Below, piece by piece: positions 8,642-17,723 of a stretch of 64,000 nt of DNA. Made by a program: the position numbers and the translations under genes. Within the stretch, counting starts at the first letter, position 1, and every line of letters begins with the position of its first letter. Source of the stretch: Clostridia bacterium (lineage in GTDB: Bacteria > Bacillota > Clostridia > Oscillospirales > Acutalibacteraceae); assembly GCA_017452785.1 (NCBI GenBank), contig JAFTLT010000012.1, positions 19,046 through 83,045 of the forward strand, read 5' to 3'. The notes under the pieces are model-generated. The model made no database searches. It was not told the DNA's origin and saw only the letters and a program-made list of their open reading frames with translations.

Positions 8642-9790
8642 ATGGCACAGAAACTTTCTATCCTCGGCTCCACCGGTTCTATTGGTACCCAGAGCCTTGA
8701 TGTTGCTCAGAAGCGTGGCTATGAAATTATAGCTCTCACTGCAGGCAGCAATAAAAAGCTCCTTGAAGAGCAGATAAGAAAATGGAAACCCAGATATGCG
8801 GCACTCTATGACGAAAAGGCTGCTGCTGACTTGAAAATTGCTGTTGCCGACACAGACACTAAGGTACTCTCAGGTCTCAGTGGTGTCTGCGAGTGTGCAG
8901 CTGCCAACGAAGCCGACACAGTGCTCAACTCAGTTGTAGGTATAGCGGGTCTTGTTCCCACGCTGACAGCTATTGACAGTGGCAAGGATATTGCTCTTGC
9001 AAATAAGGAAACTCTTGTTGCAGGCGGTCAGCTTGTAATGCAAAAAGCAAAAGAAAAGGGTGTGAAGATACTTCCCGTTGACAGTGAGCACAGCGCAATT
9101 TTTCAGTGCCTTGAGGGCATGAATAAAAAAGAGGAGCTGGGGTCAATTATATTAACGGCATCAGGCGGCCCCTTTTTCGGCAAAACAAGAGACGAGCTTA
9201 AGGATGTCACTGTGGAGCAGGCACTTAAGCACCCTAACTGGGAAATGGGTGCAAAGATAACCGTTGACAGCGCAACAATGATGAATAAGGGCCTTGAGCT
9301 TATTGAGGCAGTGTGGCTGTTTGATGTCTCTCCCGACAAAATTGATATAGTTGTTCACAGAGAGAGTATAATTCATTCTCTTATAGAATATAATGATAAT
9401 TCAGTTATAGCTCAGCTCGGGGTGCCTGATATGAGAATACCTATTCAGTACGCTCTGACATATCCCGAAAGGTTTGAGTCACCTGTGAGAAAATTAAATC
9501 TCTGGGAATATGGCAACCTGACCTTCTTTAAGCCTGACTATGACACCTTCAGATGCATAAATATCTGCCGTGATGCCATAAGAAAGGGCGGACTTTATCC
9601 ATGCACGGCAAACGGTGCAAATGAAGTGGCAAACTATCTTTTCCGTCAGGGCAAAATCGGTTTCTTAGAGATAGCCGATATGGTGGAAAAGGCAGTAGAG
9701 TATGCCCCGAAATGTGACAGCTACACATTAGAGGATGTTCTTGAAGCTGACAAACAAGCAAGATTATTTGTCGAAAACTCTTTAAAATAA
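8642..9790 (+). CDS. dxr: 1-deoxy-D-xylulose 5-phosphate reductoisomerase
   Basis: Second step of the MEP isoprenoid pathway (DXP to MEP, NADPH-dependent). Seen: Rossmann motif 'GSTGSIGTQSLDV', 'ALANKETLVAGG', the metal and substrate motif 'VDSEHSAIFQCL', and 'TVDSATMMNKGLELIEA'. Length 382 aa is standard. It has an AAGGAAG ribosome site and sits 15 nt after cdsA. Confidence 0.97.
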   Translation: MAQKLSILGSTGSIGTQSLDVAQKRGYEIIALTAGSNKKLLEEQIRKWKPRYAALYDEKAAADLKIAVADTDTKVLSGLSGVCECAAANEADTVLNSVVGIAGLVPTLTAIDSGKDIALANKETLVAGGQLVMQKAKEKGVKILPVDSEHSAIFQCLEGMNKKEELGSIILTASGGPFFGKTRDELKDVTVEQALKHPNWEMGAKITVDSATMMNKGLELIEAVWLFDVSPDKIDIVVHRESIIHSLIEYNDNSVIAQLGVPDMRIPIQYALTYPERFESPVRKLNLWEYGNLTFFKPDYDTFRCINICRDAIRKGGLYPCTANGANEVANYLFRQGKIGFLEIADMVEKAVEYAPKCDSYTLEDVLEADKQARLFVENSLK

Positions 9791-9819
9791 TTAACTCAAC
9801 GATACATTCAGGTGAAACT

Positions 9820-11130
9820 ATGGATTTAAACTTACTTTTTTCATTTGCCGATGTTAAAGGCAAAATATTGCCCATATTGATTGCAGTGCTCTTTTTCGGT
9901 GTAATCATCACGATACATGAATTCGGTCACTTCATATTTGCCAAAATCTTTGGTGTTAAGGTTAATGAATTCGCAATCGGCATGGGTCCCACTCTTTTAA
10001 AAAAACAGGGCAAGGAAACTAAATATGCCCTCAGACTTTTCCCTATAGGCGGATTCGTTTCTATGGAGGGTGAGGATGAGGAAAGCTCCGACAGCAGAGC
10101 CTTTTGCAACCAGAAGGTCTGGAAGCGAATGATAATCATTGCTGCAGGTGCCACATTTAACCTTATTCTCGGACTCATTGTCTGCTTCTTTCTTGTTGGC
10201 AGTGAAGATCTTGTGGGTACCACTAAGATTTTGCAGTTTTATGAGGGTGCCGTCAGCAATCAGGAAGCAGGACTTATGGAAGGCGACCGCATTATCAAAA
10301 TTGACGGCAAGCGTGTTTTTTCAGACTATGACATCAGCTTTTTAATGCAGAGAAACGGCAGCGGCAGCTATGAGTTTGCCGTGGAGCGTGAGGGTGAAAA
10401 TATCACACTGCATGATGTTAAGTTCGCTAAGAGAACAAGCGGAAACTTCTCATATAACCCTGACTGCACTATAAGCAATGTCAGCGCAAATATGAAGGAT
10501 TTCGGATTTAAAGACGGCGACAAAATTGTTTCAGTTAACGGTGAAAAGGTCACATCAGGTGAAGAGCTTATAGCAGCTATAGGCAAAGATGGCGACTATA
10601 TTCTTGATTTCACCGTGGAGCGTGAGGGTGAAAACATAAACCTCAGCGAAGTGGAAATGATGACGGTGACAGTTTTTGACTTTGTCATTTTAGGTGAGGA
10701 TAAAAATGTTTTCAATGTAACTAAAAATGCTTTCGGATATGCCTTCAGTCTTGGCAGAATGGTATATCTGAGTCTTTTCGATTTACTCAGAGGTCAATAC
10801 GGCATGAACGACCTTGCAGGTCCTATCGGCACAATTTCGGTTATAACTGATATTGCCGAAGAAAGCATAGCGTCTGTTGACTGGTCACAGCTGTTTATGA
10901 TAATGGCTATGATTACTATTAATATCGGACTTTTCAATCTTCTTCCTGTACCTGCTCTTGACGGCGGACACTTATTCTTTATGTTCTTTGAGCTTATTTT
11001 CAGAAAGAAGATTCCTCAGAAATATGAAAGCTACATTCACGCCGCAGGACTTGTAATACTGTTTGGTATTATGGCTATTACTTCGGCAAGCGATATATGG
11101 AAGCTCATTTCAGGCAGAGGGTTTTATTGA
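9820..11130 (+). CDS. rseP: RIP metalloprotease, site-2 protease family
   Basis: Intramembrane zinc protease that cleaves membrane-bound regulators such as anti-sigma factors or leftover signal peptides. Seen: HEFGH in the first membrane segment, 'NEFAIGMGP', central PDZ-like repeats ('GLMEGDRIIKIDGKRV' and 'DFGFKDGDKIVSVNGEKV'), and the second metal motif 'NLLPVPALDGGH' near the C-terminus. Two PDZ modules can be read, so at 436 aa it is at the longer end of Firmicute RseP proteins. It is the last gene of the block before a repeat-rich gap. An ECF sigma operon with a membrane protein lies 12.7 kb away; a link is speculation. Confidence 0.95.
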   Translation: MDLNLLFSFADVKGKILPILIAVLFFGVIITIHEFGHFIFAKIFGVKVNEFAIGMGPTLLKKQGKETKYALRLFPIGGFVSMEGEDEESSDSRAFCNQKVWKRMIIIAAGATFNLILGLIVCFFLVGSEDLVGTTKILQFYEGAVSNQEAGLMEGDRIIKIDGKRVFSDYDISFLMQRNGSGSYEFAVEREGENITLHDVKFAKRTSGNFSYNPDCTISNVSANMKDFGFKDGDKIVSVNGEKVTSGEELIAAIGKDGDYILDFTVEREGENINLSEVEMMTVTVFDFVILGEDKNVFNVTKNAFGYAFSLGRMVYLSLFDLLRGQYGMNDLAGPIGTISVITDIAEESIASVDWSQLFMIMAMITINIGLFNLLPVPALDGGHLFFMFFELIFRKKIPQKYESYIHAAGLVILFGIMAITSASDIWKLISGRGFY

Positions 11131-11340
11131 GTGCAGAATGCAGAATGCAGAGTGCAGAATTGCGTGTTAGTTTTGTCAAAGGATGAAATGAGAAGCCGCA
11201 GAAGCAACGCGTTTTTGGTTACTTTTTGGGCGGCAGCAAAAAGTAACGCCTGCCCGGCGAGGGCGATAGAGTGCAGAGTGCAGAAATGCGGGTTGATTTT
11301 GTCAAAGGATGAAATGAGTTGCCGCAGAGTAAGTAAAATA
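11131..11340 (+). repeat. dispersed intergenic repeat, copy A
   Basis: Begins right after the rseP stop with a GCAGAATGCAGAGTGCAG run, then 'TTTTGTCAAAGGATGAAAT', a TTACTTTTTG/CAAAAAGTAA hairpin and 'GCCTGCCCGGCGAGGGCGATAG'. The head recurs at 11269-11330 with a second TTTTGTCAAAGGATGAAAT. The same modules recur in the same order at 17290-17460. It is open in one frame but reads as low-complexity sequence shared with the other copy, so I treat it as a repeat and not a gene. Confidence 0.75.
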
Positions 11341-11624
11341 GTTACAGAGAACTGCTGATATATTGCTTGGTTAGAAATATAATGTTAGTTTACAATTTGT
11401 TCATAGACTTGTGTCTGACCAGTAACATTTCGGTAAGAATTGGTAAGACGCAAAACCCCAGTATTTATAAGGGTTTTAAGGGGTTTTCTTACTAAACAAC
11501 TAATAATTATATATTTTATATTTTTTATTACATTATATGTATTTATATATTTATACGTAAGTTAGTATGTTTGTAAGATAATGTATAACCTTCGGGTGCT
11601 ATTAATTGATAAAAGGTGAGGATT
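11341..11624. other. AT-rich intergenic stretch upstream of ispG
   Basis: About 280 bases without a credible gene. A possible hairpin pairs AAAACCCC (11452-11459) with GGGGTTTT (11480-11487), with a smaller AAGGGTTTT alternative inside. The segment before ispG (11505-11560) is almost pure A/T. I see no clear sigma-A promoter and no riboswitch I recognise. Confidence 0.4.
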
Positions 11625-12677
11625 ATGACAGAAAGACGAAACTCAAAAAAAGTTAAGGTCGGTAACATATATATCGGCGGTGACAGCAGAATAAGTGTGC
11701 AGTCTATGCTCAATGTACCCTCCCGTGACAGTGAGGGTAATGTAAAGCAGGCACTCTCTTTAGAAAAGGCAGGCTGTGAAATTATCCGTCTTGCAGTGCC
11801 TGATATGGAAAGCGTAAACACTGTCAGGGCACTTAAAGAAGCTGTTTCAATTCCTGTTGTTGCCGACATTCATTTTGACTATAAATTAGCTCTTGCTTCT
11901 CTTGAAGCAGGGGTGGATAAAATCCGCATTAACCCCGGAAATATCGGCAAGGATGAAAATGTGAAGGCTGTTGCCGATGCCTGCAAAAGCAGGGGAGTAC
12001 CCATAAGAATAGGCGTTAACTCAGGCTCCGTTGAAAAGGAAATTCTCGCTAAGTACGGTGCACCCACACCTGAAGCTATGGCAGAGAGTGCAATGTATCA
12101 TGTCAGACTCCTTGAAAAATTTGACTTTGACGATATTGTCATTTCAATTAAATCTTCAAATGTTATCAATATGATTGAGGCATATGAAAGAGTTGCCGAA
12201 ATGTGTGATTACCCACTTCATCTTGGTGTTACCGAGGCAGGCACGCAGAGAATGGGACTTATTAAGTCAAGCGTTGGCATAGGCTCACTTCTCACTAAAG
12301 GAATAGGCGACACTATCAGAGTGTCTCTCACTGCTGACCCCACTGAGGAGGTTTATGCAGGCTTTGATATACTTAAGTCAATCGGTCTTGACAATTCTAC
12401 TCCGAGGCTTGTTTCATGCCCCACCTGCGGCAGAACAAAGATTGACCTTATCGGTCTTGCCAACGAAGTGGAGGAGCGCCTGAGAAGCGTTAAAAAGAAC
12501 ATAACCGTTGCTGTTATGGGCTGTGTTGTCAACGGCCCCGGTGAGGCAAGAGAAGCTGACATCGGCATTGCAGGCGGCGACAAAAGCGGACTTATCTTTA
12601 AAAAAGGTGAAATTCTCAGAAAAGTCCCGGAAGATAAAATAATAGACGAACTTATGAAAGAAATAGAACTGCTTTAA
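11625..12677 (+). CDS. ispG: 4-hydroxy-3-methylbut-2-enyl diphosphate synthase
   Basis: Penultimate MEP-pathway enzyme, an iron-sulfur protein converting MEcPP to HMBPP. Seen: 'PSRDSEGNVKQALSLEKAGC', 'VADIHFDYKLAL', 'KIRINPGNIG', the [4Fe-4S] cysteines in 'LVSCPTCGRTKID' and 'VMGCVVNGPGEA'. Length 350 aa is the usual short bacterial form. I chose the ATG at 11625 over a GTG nine bases earlier because the GTG lies in the AAAAGGTGAGG ribosome site. It is separated from dxr/rseP by repeats but keeps the common rseP-ispG-polC order. Confidence 0.97.
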   Translation: MTERRNSKKVKVGNIYIGGDSRISVQSMLNVPSRDSEGNVKQALSLEKAGCEIIRLAVPDMESVNTVRALKEAVSIPVVADIHFDYKLALASLEAGVDKIRINPGNIGKDENVKAVADACKSRGVPIRIGVNSGSVEKEILAKYGAPTPEAMAESAMYHVRLLEKFDFDDIVISIKSSNVINMIEAYERVAEMCDYPLHLGVTEAGTQRMGLIKSSVGIGSLLTKGIGDTIRVSLTADPTEEVYAGFDILKSIGLDNSTPRLVSCPTCGRTKIDLIGLANEVEERLRSVKKNITVAVMGCVVNGPGEAREADIGIAGGDKSGLIFKKGEILRKVPEDKIIDELMKEIELL

Positions 12678-12692
12678 TAAAAGGATTAAATA

Positions 12693-15600
12693 ATGAGTAA
12701 TAATTTTGAAAGCCTTTTCGGAGTGTTTGAAAACGAAAAGCTCCACGAGGCGTTTAGTGACTGTGAAATTGAAAATGTCAGAATATCTATGGAAAAAAAG
12801 AGCGTTGAAATAGACGCTCTGTTTCCTCGTTTAGTCACATACAGATATATTGCCGAGGCTCAGCGTGTGCTTTGCCAAAAACTTTTGGTGAATACCTTAA
12901 AAATAGAAAGCCGTATGCCCTCAGAGTGCTTCAGTGAGGAGTATTTCGCCTCACTTGTGAAAGAAACAAACGAAGCTCTTGCAGCTTCAAACGGCTTCTT
13001 TGAGGGTGCTTCATGCCGCTTTGACGGCAGAGTACTTTATATTGAGCTGACCCACGGCGGCAAGGATGTGCTTGAGACTATAGGTGCAAAAGAATTTATG
13101 GAAAGGCTTATTGCAAAACGCTTCAGACGTGAGGTAGCCATTGAGTTCTGCGGCAAGACAGAAATTGCTCTTGAAGATGAGCAGGTGACCCAGATGGTTA
13201 AAAAAAGTGAGGAAGAAAATCTTCGCTCAAAGGGTATTGACCCTGCAACCGTAGGTCAGCCCAAGCCTAAAGAGCATAAGATAATTGAGGGCATCCCCCT
13301 TTATATGGAAACTGCAAAGCCTATTTACGGCAACAAGATAACAAAAAATCCCAAGCCTCTTAGTGAAATTTCACCTGACGAGGGCAGCTGTGTTGTGTGG
13401 GGTGATGTTTTCGGCTTTGAAAGCAGAGAAACCAGAGACGGCAGAAGTCTTATTATCACCTTTAACATAACTGACGGCACCTATTCTTACACCTGTAAGG
13501 TCTTTGAAAGAAAAGAAGACTGCGAAATCATAATGAAAAGAATTAAAAACGGTGCTACGGTGCTGCTCAGAGGTGACCTTCGTTTTGACAAGTTCTCAGG
13601 CGAAAATGTCATTTCACCAAGGGCGATCTCTATGATAGATAAAATTCCTAAGCAGGACACTGCCGAGGAAAAGCGTGTTGAGCTTCACCTTCACACCAAG
13701 ATGTCAATGATGGACGGTGTTACCGATGCAGGTACCCTTGTTAAGCGTGCAATTGAGTGGGGTCACAAGGCTATAGCCATAACCGATCACGGTGTTGTTC
13801 AGGCCTACCCTGATGCAGTTAAGGCAGCAGCCGGCAAAATCAAAATCATCTATGGTATGGAAGGCTATTTCATAGACGACACGGAAATGAGCTTTGAGGA
13901 CTGGAAAAAGGCAAAGAATAAATATTTTCATCAGATTATTCTTGCAAGAAACTCTACGGGACTTAAAAATCTCTATAAGCTCATTACACTTTCAAACCTT
14001 GAATATTTCCACAGAAGACCGATTATTCCTAAAAGTGAGCTTGTTAAGCACAGAGAAGGTCTTATTATAGGTTCAGCCTGTGAGGCAGGTGAGCTTTACA
14101 GAGCTATTGTCGAGGGCAAGAGCAATGATGAAATATTAAAGATAGCTTCCTTCTATGACTATCTCGAAATTCAGCCCTGCGGCAATAACGAATACATGAT
14201 AAGAAGTGAGAAGTACCCTCACATCAAATCTGTCGAGGATATTCAGAACTTAAACCGTAAGGTTATACATATAGCTGATGCACTCGGCAAACCGGTGGTT
14301 GCAACCTGCGACGTTCACTTTATTGATCCGGGTGATGCAAAATACAGAGCTATTCTCATGGCAGGTCAGGGCTTCGGTGATGCCGATAATCAGGCGCCTC
14401 TTTATTTCCGCACCACTGAGGAAATGCTCAGTGAATTCGACTATCTCGGTGAAGAGACTGCAAGGGAAATAGTTATAACCAACACAAATAAAATTGCGGA
14501 TATGATTGAAACTCTCATTCCCATTCCTAATGGCAATTTCCCGCCAAGCCTTGAAGGTGCAGACGAAGAGCTGACAAGACTTTGCTGGGATAAGGCAAAG
14601 GCTCTTTACGGTGACCCTGTGCCCGAATATGTTGCAAAGCGACTTGAAAAAGAGCTTACATCAATTATCAAGCACGGCTTCGGTGTTCTTTATATGATTG
14701 CCCAGAAGCTTGTGCATAACTCAGAGGAGCACGGCTATCACGTCGGCTCACGAGGCTCTGTCGGCTCATCATATGTTGCCAATGCCTCAGGCATTTCAGA
14801 GGTTAACCCCCTTGCTCCTCATTACCGTTGCCCAAATTGCCGTTACAACGAGTTTTTCCTCAAGGGTGAGGTTGGCTCAGGCTATGACCTTCCGCCTAAG
14901 GATTGCCCCGAATGCGGCACTGCCATGGTGCGTGACGGTCACGATATTCCTTTCGAGACCTTCCTTGGCTTCAAGGGTGATAAGAGCCCTGATATCGACC
15001 TTAACTTCTCAGGTGAATATCAGTCGAGAGCTCACAAATACACAGAAACTCTCTTTGGTGACGGCCACGTTTTCAAGGCAGGTACCATTGCCAGTGTTGC
15101 AGATAAAACAGCTTACGGCTATGTTAAAAAGTACCTTGCCGAAAGAGGTCAGGTTGTCTCAAAAGCAGAGGAGGACAGACTCACTATCGGCTGCACCGGT
15201 GTCAAGCGTACAACAGGTCAGCATCCGGGCGGCATGGTTGTTGTGCCCGATATATTCGAAGCTTCCGACTTTACACCCATACAGCACCCTGCCGATGACA
15301 ATAAGAGTGACACGAGAACAACTCACTTCGATTTCCACGCTTTGCATGACACAATTCTCAAGCTGGATAATCTCGGCCATGATGTTCCCTCCCTTTATAA
15401 GCACCTTGAGGATCTGACGGGAATTCCCGTAATGGAAACGGATATATGCGACCCGAAGGTTTATGAGCTTCTTGCAAGTCCCGAACCCTTAGGTGTAACG
15501 GCAGAGGATATCGATTGCCCTCTCGGTACTCTTTCAATTCCCGAAATGGGTACACCCTTCGTTATACAGATGCTTCTTGATGCAAAGCCGAAAAACTTCT

Positions 15601-16427
15601 CAGACCTTTTGCAGATTTCAGGTCTGTCACACGGCACTGATGTTTGGCTCGGAAACGCTCAGGATCTTATCAAAGACGGTGTCTGCACCATTTCTGAGGT
15701 TATCGGCACACGAGACAATATTATGGTTTATCTTATGCATAAGGGTGTTGAACCCAGTATGGCCTTCAAGATTATGGAAATTGTGCGTAAGGGTAACGCA
15801 ACAAAGTTGCTGACAGAGGAGCATATCAACACAATGAAAGAAAACGGTGTTGAGCAGTGGTATATCGATTCGTGTATGAAAATCAAATATATGTTCCCCA
15901 AGGCTCACGCTGCTGCTTATGTCAGTGCTGCACTTCGTCTGGGCTGGTATAAGATTTATTATCCCCTTGAATATTATGCTGCATTTATGACAGTGCGTGG
16001 TGATGACATTGATGCTGTTACCGTGCTCAAGGGCAGACAGGCTGTCAAGGATATGATGGCGGATATAAAAAGACGAGGCAAAGAGGCACAGCCTAAGGAA
16101 ATCAATATGTATCCTACACTGCAGGTTGTAAATGAAATGATGGCACGAGGCGTGGAATTTCTGGGTATTGATATTTATAAATCGGAGGCTACTGTCTATA
16201 AGATTGAAGACGGAAAAATCCGAATGCCCTTCGGTGCACTCAGCGGTGTTGGTGAAAACGCTGCTATTGCCCTTGCGGGTGCAAGAGAGGGCGTAGACGA
16301 ATTTGTGTCAATTGACGATTTTGCCCAAAGAGCAGGCGCAGGCTCATCAACGGTTGAATTGCTCAAGCAGGTGGGTGCCTTCGGCAGTCTGCCTGAAACG
16401 AGACAGATTAGTTTGTTTGAGATGTAA
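12693..16427 (+). CDS. polC: DNA polymerase III PolC-type alpha subunit, lacking the exonuclease domain
   Basis: Main replicative polymerase of Firmicutes. Domains in order: N-terminal region, OB fold (~220-320), PHP domain from 'KRVELHLHTKMSMMDGVT' (~327), a zinc-binding segment with CPNC and CPEC (~712-745), polymerase core with 'SPDIDLNFSG' (~766), helix-hairpin-helix region, and a clamp-binding end QISLF at the C-terminus. Odd: in B. subtilis PolC (~1437 aa) a DnaQ-like 3'-5' exonuclease is inserted in PHP. Here 'IIYGMEGYFIDD' (~386) runs within about 30 residues into 'ILARNSTGLKNLYKLI' (~416). No DxE exonuclease motif is present, and the protein is 1244 aa, shorter by about one exonuclease domain. 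It lies 15 nt after ispG. Confidence 0.96.
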   Translation: MSNNFESLFGVFENEKLHEAFSDCEIENVRISMEKKSVEIDALFPRLVTYRYIAEAQRVLCQKLLVNTLKIESRMPSECFSEEYFASLVKETNEALAASNGFFEGASCRFDGRVLYIELTHGGKDVLETIGAKEFMERLIAKRFRREVAIEFCGKTEIALEDEQVTQMVKKSEEENLRSKGIDPATVGQPKPKEHKIIEGIPLYMETAKPIYGNKITKNPKPLSEISPDEGSCVVWGDVFGFESRETRDGRSLIITFNITDGTYSYTCKVFERKEDCEIIMKRIKNGATVLLRGDLRFDKFSGENVISPRAISMIDKIPKQDTAEEKRVELHLHTKMSMMDGVTDAGTLVKRAIEWGHKAIAITDHGVVQAYPDAVKAAAGKIKIIYGMEGYFIDDTEMSFEDWKKAKNKYFHQIILARNSTGLKNLYKLITLSNLEYFHRRPIIPKSELVKHREGLIIGSACEAGELYRAIVEGKSNDEILKIASFYDYLEIQPCGNNEYMIRSEKYPHIKSVEDIQNLNRKVIHIADALGKPVVATCDVHFIDPGDAKYRAILMAGQGFGDADNQAPLYFRTTEEMLSEFDYLGEETAREIVITNTNKIADMIETLIPIPNGNFPPSLEGADEELTRLCWDKAKALYGDPVPEYVAKRLEKELTSIIKHGFGVLYMIAQKLVHNSEEHGYHVGSRGSVGSSYVANASGISEVNPLAPHYRCPNCRYNEFFLKGEVGSGYDLPPKDCPECGTAMVRDGHDIPFETFLGFKGDKSPDIDLNFSGEYQSRAHKYTETLFGDGHVFKAGTIASVADKTAYGYVKKYLAERGQVVSKAEEDRLTIGCTGVKRTTGQHPGGMVVVPDIFEASDFTPIQHPADDNKSDTRTTHFDFHALHDTILKLDNLGHDVPSLYKHLEDLTGIPVMETDICDPKVYELLASPEPLGVTAEDIDCPLGTLSIPEMGTPFVIQMLLDAKPKNFSDLLQISGLSHGTDVWLGNAQDLIKDGVCTISEVIGTRDNIMVYLMHKGVEPSMAFKIMEIVRKGNATKLLTEEHINTMKENGVEQWYIDSCMKIKYMFPKAHAAAYVSAALRLGWYKIYYPLEYYAAFMTVRGDDIDAVTVLKGRQAVKDMMADIKRRGKEAQPKEINMYPTLQVVNEMMARGVEFLGIDIYKSEATVYKIEDGKIRMPFGALSGVGENAAIALAGAREGVDEFVSIDDFAQRAGAGSSTVELLKQVGAFGSLPETRQISLFEM

Positions 16428-16429
16428 TT

Positions 16430-16525
16430 ATGAAATACCTGACGGTATAAATGAATTGACCTTGCGGTCATGAATTGGCTTCGCCATGAATTGCCTGACG
16501 GCATGAATTGAAGCTTCGCTTCATT
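16430..16525 (+). repeat. string of five mini-hairpins joined by ATGAATTG
   Basis: Five short hairpins in a row, each with a different stem: ATACC/GGTAT, GACC/GGTC, GGC/GCC, GCC/GGC and GAAGC/GCTTC. They have 3-4 nt loops and are linked by the constant spacer ATGAATT(G). Pairing is kept while sequence changes. A reverse-oriented relative lies at 31774-31891 and a single unit near 45990-46030. It lies just past the polC stop. Confidence 0.75.
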
Positions 16526-16548
16526 ATCAATATAAAGGAGTGTTTATA

Positions 16549-17268
16549 ATGTCAAAAATATTTGCTCACAGAGGTTTCAGCGGTAAGTACCCTGAAAACA
16601 CAATGATAGCTTTCAGAAAAGCTGTGGAAATTGGTGTTGACGGCATAGAGCTTGACGTTCACCTGACTAAAGACAACGAGGTTGTTATCATCCACGATGA
16701 AGATATCAAGCGCACTTGCAACGGTGAGGGTCTTGTTAAGGATATGACTCTGAGTGAACTTAAGAAGTTTGATGCAAGTGCAACCTTCAAGGGTGTTTAC
16801 GGCAAAAACGAAATTCCCACCCTCAGGGAATATTTTGAGCTTGTGAAATGCACAGATGTTATCACAAACATTGAGCTTAAGACAGGCGTTTATGAGTACC
16901 CCACAATTGAGCAGAGGGTTATTGACCTTGTAAGAGAATACGGTCTTGAAAGCAAGATAATTTTTTCATCATTCAATCACTTTACAGTTAAACGCTGTGA
17001 GGAAATTGCCCCCGAAATCAAACGAGGCTTCCTGACAGGGGACTGGATTGTCGACTTCGGCAAGTACGCAAAAGAGAGAAATGTTCAGTGCTGCCATCCT
17101 TGGCATGTAACACTCAGTCAGGCTGTGGTTGACGAAATGCATAAGCAGGGCCGTGAAATCAACACATGGACAGTTAACGAATATGCCGACATCGAGCGCC
17201 TTGCCGCAATGGGTGTTGATGCGCTTATAGGCAACTTCCCCGACAGAATGATTGAAAAGCTCAGATAA
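16549..17268 (+). CDS. ugpQ: glycerophosphodiester phosphodiesterase
   Basis: Hydrolyses glycerophosphodiesters to glycerol 3-phosphate and an alcohol. Seen: the GDPD signature 'AHRGFSGKYPENTMIAF' with the catalytic His-Arg, 'GIELDVHLTKDNEVVIIHDE' with metal-binding Glu/Asp and second His, and the C-terminal 'INTWTVNEYADIERLAAMGVDALIGNFPD'. 239 aa, cytosolic form without signal peptide. The ATG at 16549 is preceded by AAAGGAG; the GTG three codons earlier overlaps that site. It stands alone between two repeat regions. Confidence 0.93.
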   Translation: MSKIFAHRGFSGKYPENTMIAFRKAVEIGVDGIELDVHLTKDNEVVIIHDEDIKRTCNGEGLVKDMTLSELKKFDASATFKGVYGKNEIPTLREYFELVKCTDVITNIELKTGVYEYPTIEQRVIDLVREYGLESKIIFSSFNHFTVKRCEEIAPEIKRGFLTGDWIVDFGKYAKERNVQCCHPWHVTLSQAVVDEMHKQGREINTWTVNEYADIERLAAMGVDALIGNFPDRMIEKLR

Positions 17269-17289
17269 AAAACGACGAAGACGTTTTTT

Positions 17290-17460
17290 AAATGTAGAAT
17301 GCAGAGTGCAGAGTGCAGAATTGCGGGTTGGTTTTGTCAAAGGATGAAATAAGATACCGCAGAAGCAGTAAAGTTTTTTTGATTACTTTTTTTACAAAAA
17401 AAGTAATGCCTGCCCGGCGAGGGCGATAGAGTGCAGAATGCAGAATTGCGGTTGTGGATT
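17290..17460 (+). repeat. dispersed intergenic repeat, copy B
   Basis: Same modules as copy A at 11131: a GCAGAGTGCAGAGTGCAG head, TTTTGTCAAAGGATGAAAT, a TTACTTTTTTT/AAAAAAAGTAA hairpin (17381-17405 region), and GCCTGCCCGGCGAGGGCGATAG followed by another GCAGAATGCAG. The base pair closing the hairpin is G-C in copy A and A-T in copy B, a matched change on both sides. Confidence 0.75.
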
Positions 17461-17500
17461 TACCGCCTACTAAGCCTTAAATTCTTATCCGCAGAGCCGA

Positions 17501-17580
17501 AGCTCAGAAGCTTATAATTTTATCAATCTTAAATCAAAGGCAGGTCACTACCGTTTGGAAGTGACCTGCTCAGCTTTTCT
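17501..17580 (+). repeat. conserved hairpin repeat with flank (intact copy)
   Basis: A flank AGCTCAGAAGCTTATA..TTTTATCAATCTTAA leads into a strong hairpin: GCAGGTCACT (17540-17549) pairs with AGTGACCTGC (17560-17569), with two further C-G pairs in the loop, followed by a T-rich tail. Flank and hairpin recur around 47977-49415, where an IS3 element has entered the loop. The hairpin could act as the transcription terminator of ugpQ. The rest of the 455-base gap before thrC holds only short ATAATTCATAATTC repeats (17613-17650). Confidence 0.7.
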
Positions 17581-17723
17581 TTATGGATTTAAACTTTTTA
17601 TCAGCAAAAACTCCTTCGCAATTCATAATTCATAACTCATAATTTATAATTTTCCTTTACTTTTTCTTTTTAATGTGTTACAATAAACCGATTATAATTC
17701 TCTGTAAAATTGGAGGTTTTAAA

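Noticed and set aside
11131-11358. 75-aa frame after rseP
   Set aside because: The sequence is a dispersed repeat shared with 17290-17460 where the frame is not kept; it starts on GTG with no ribosome site.
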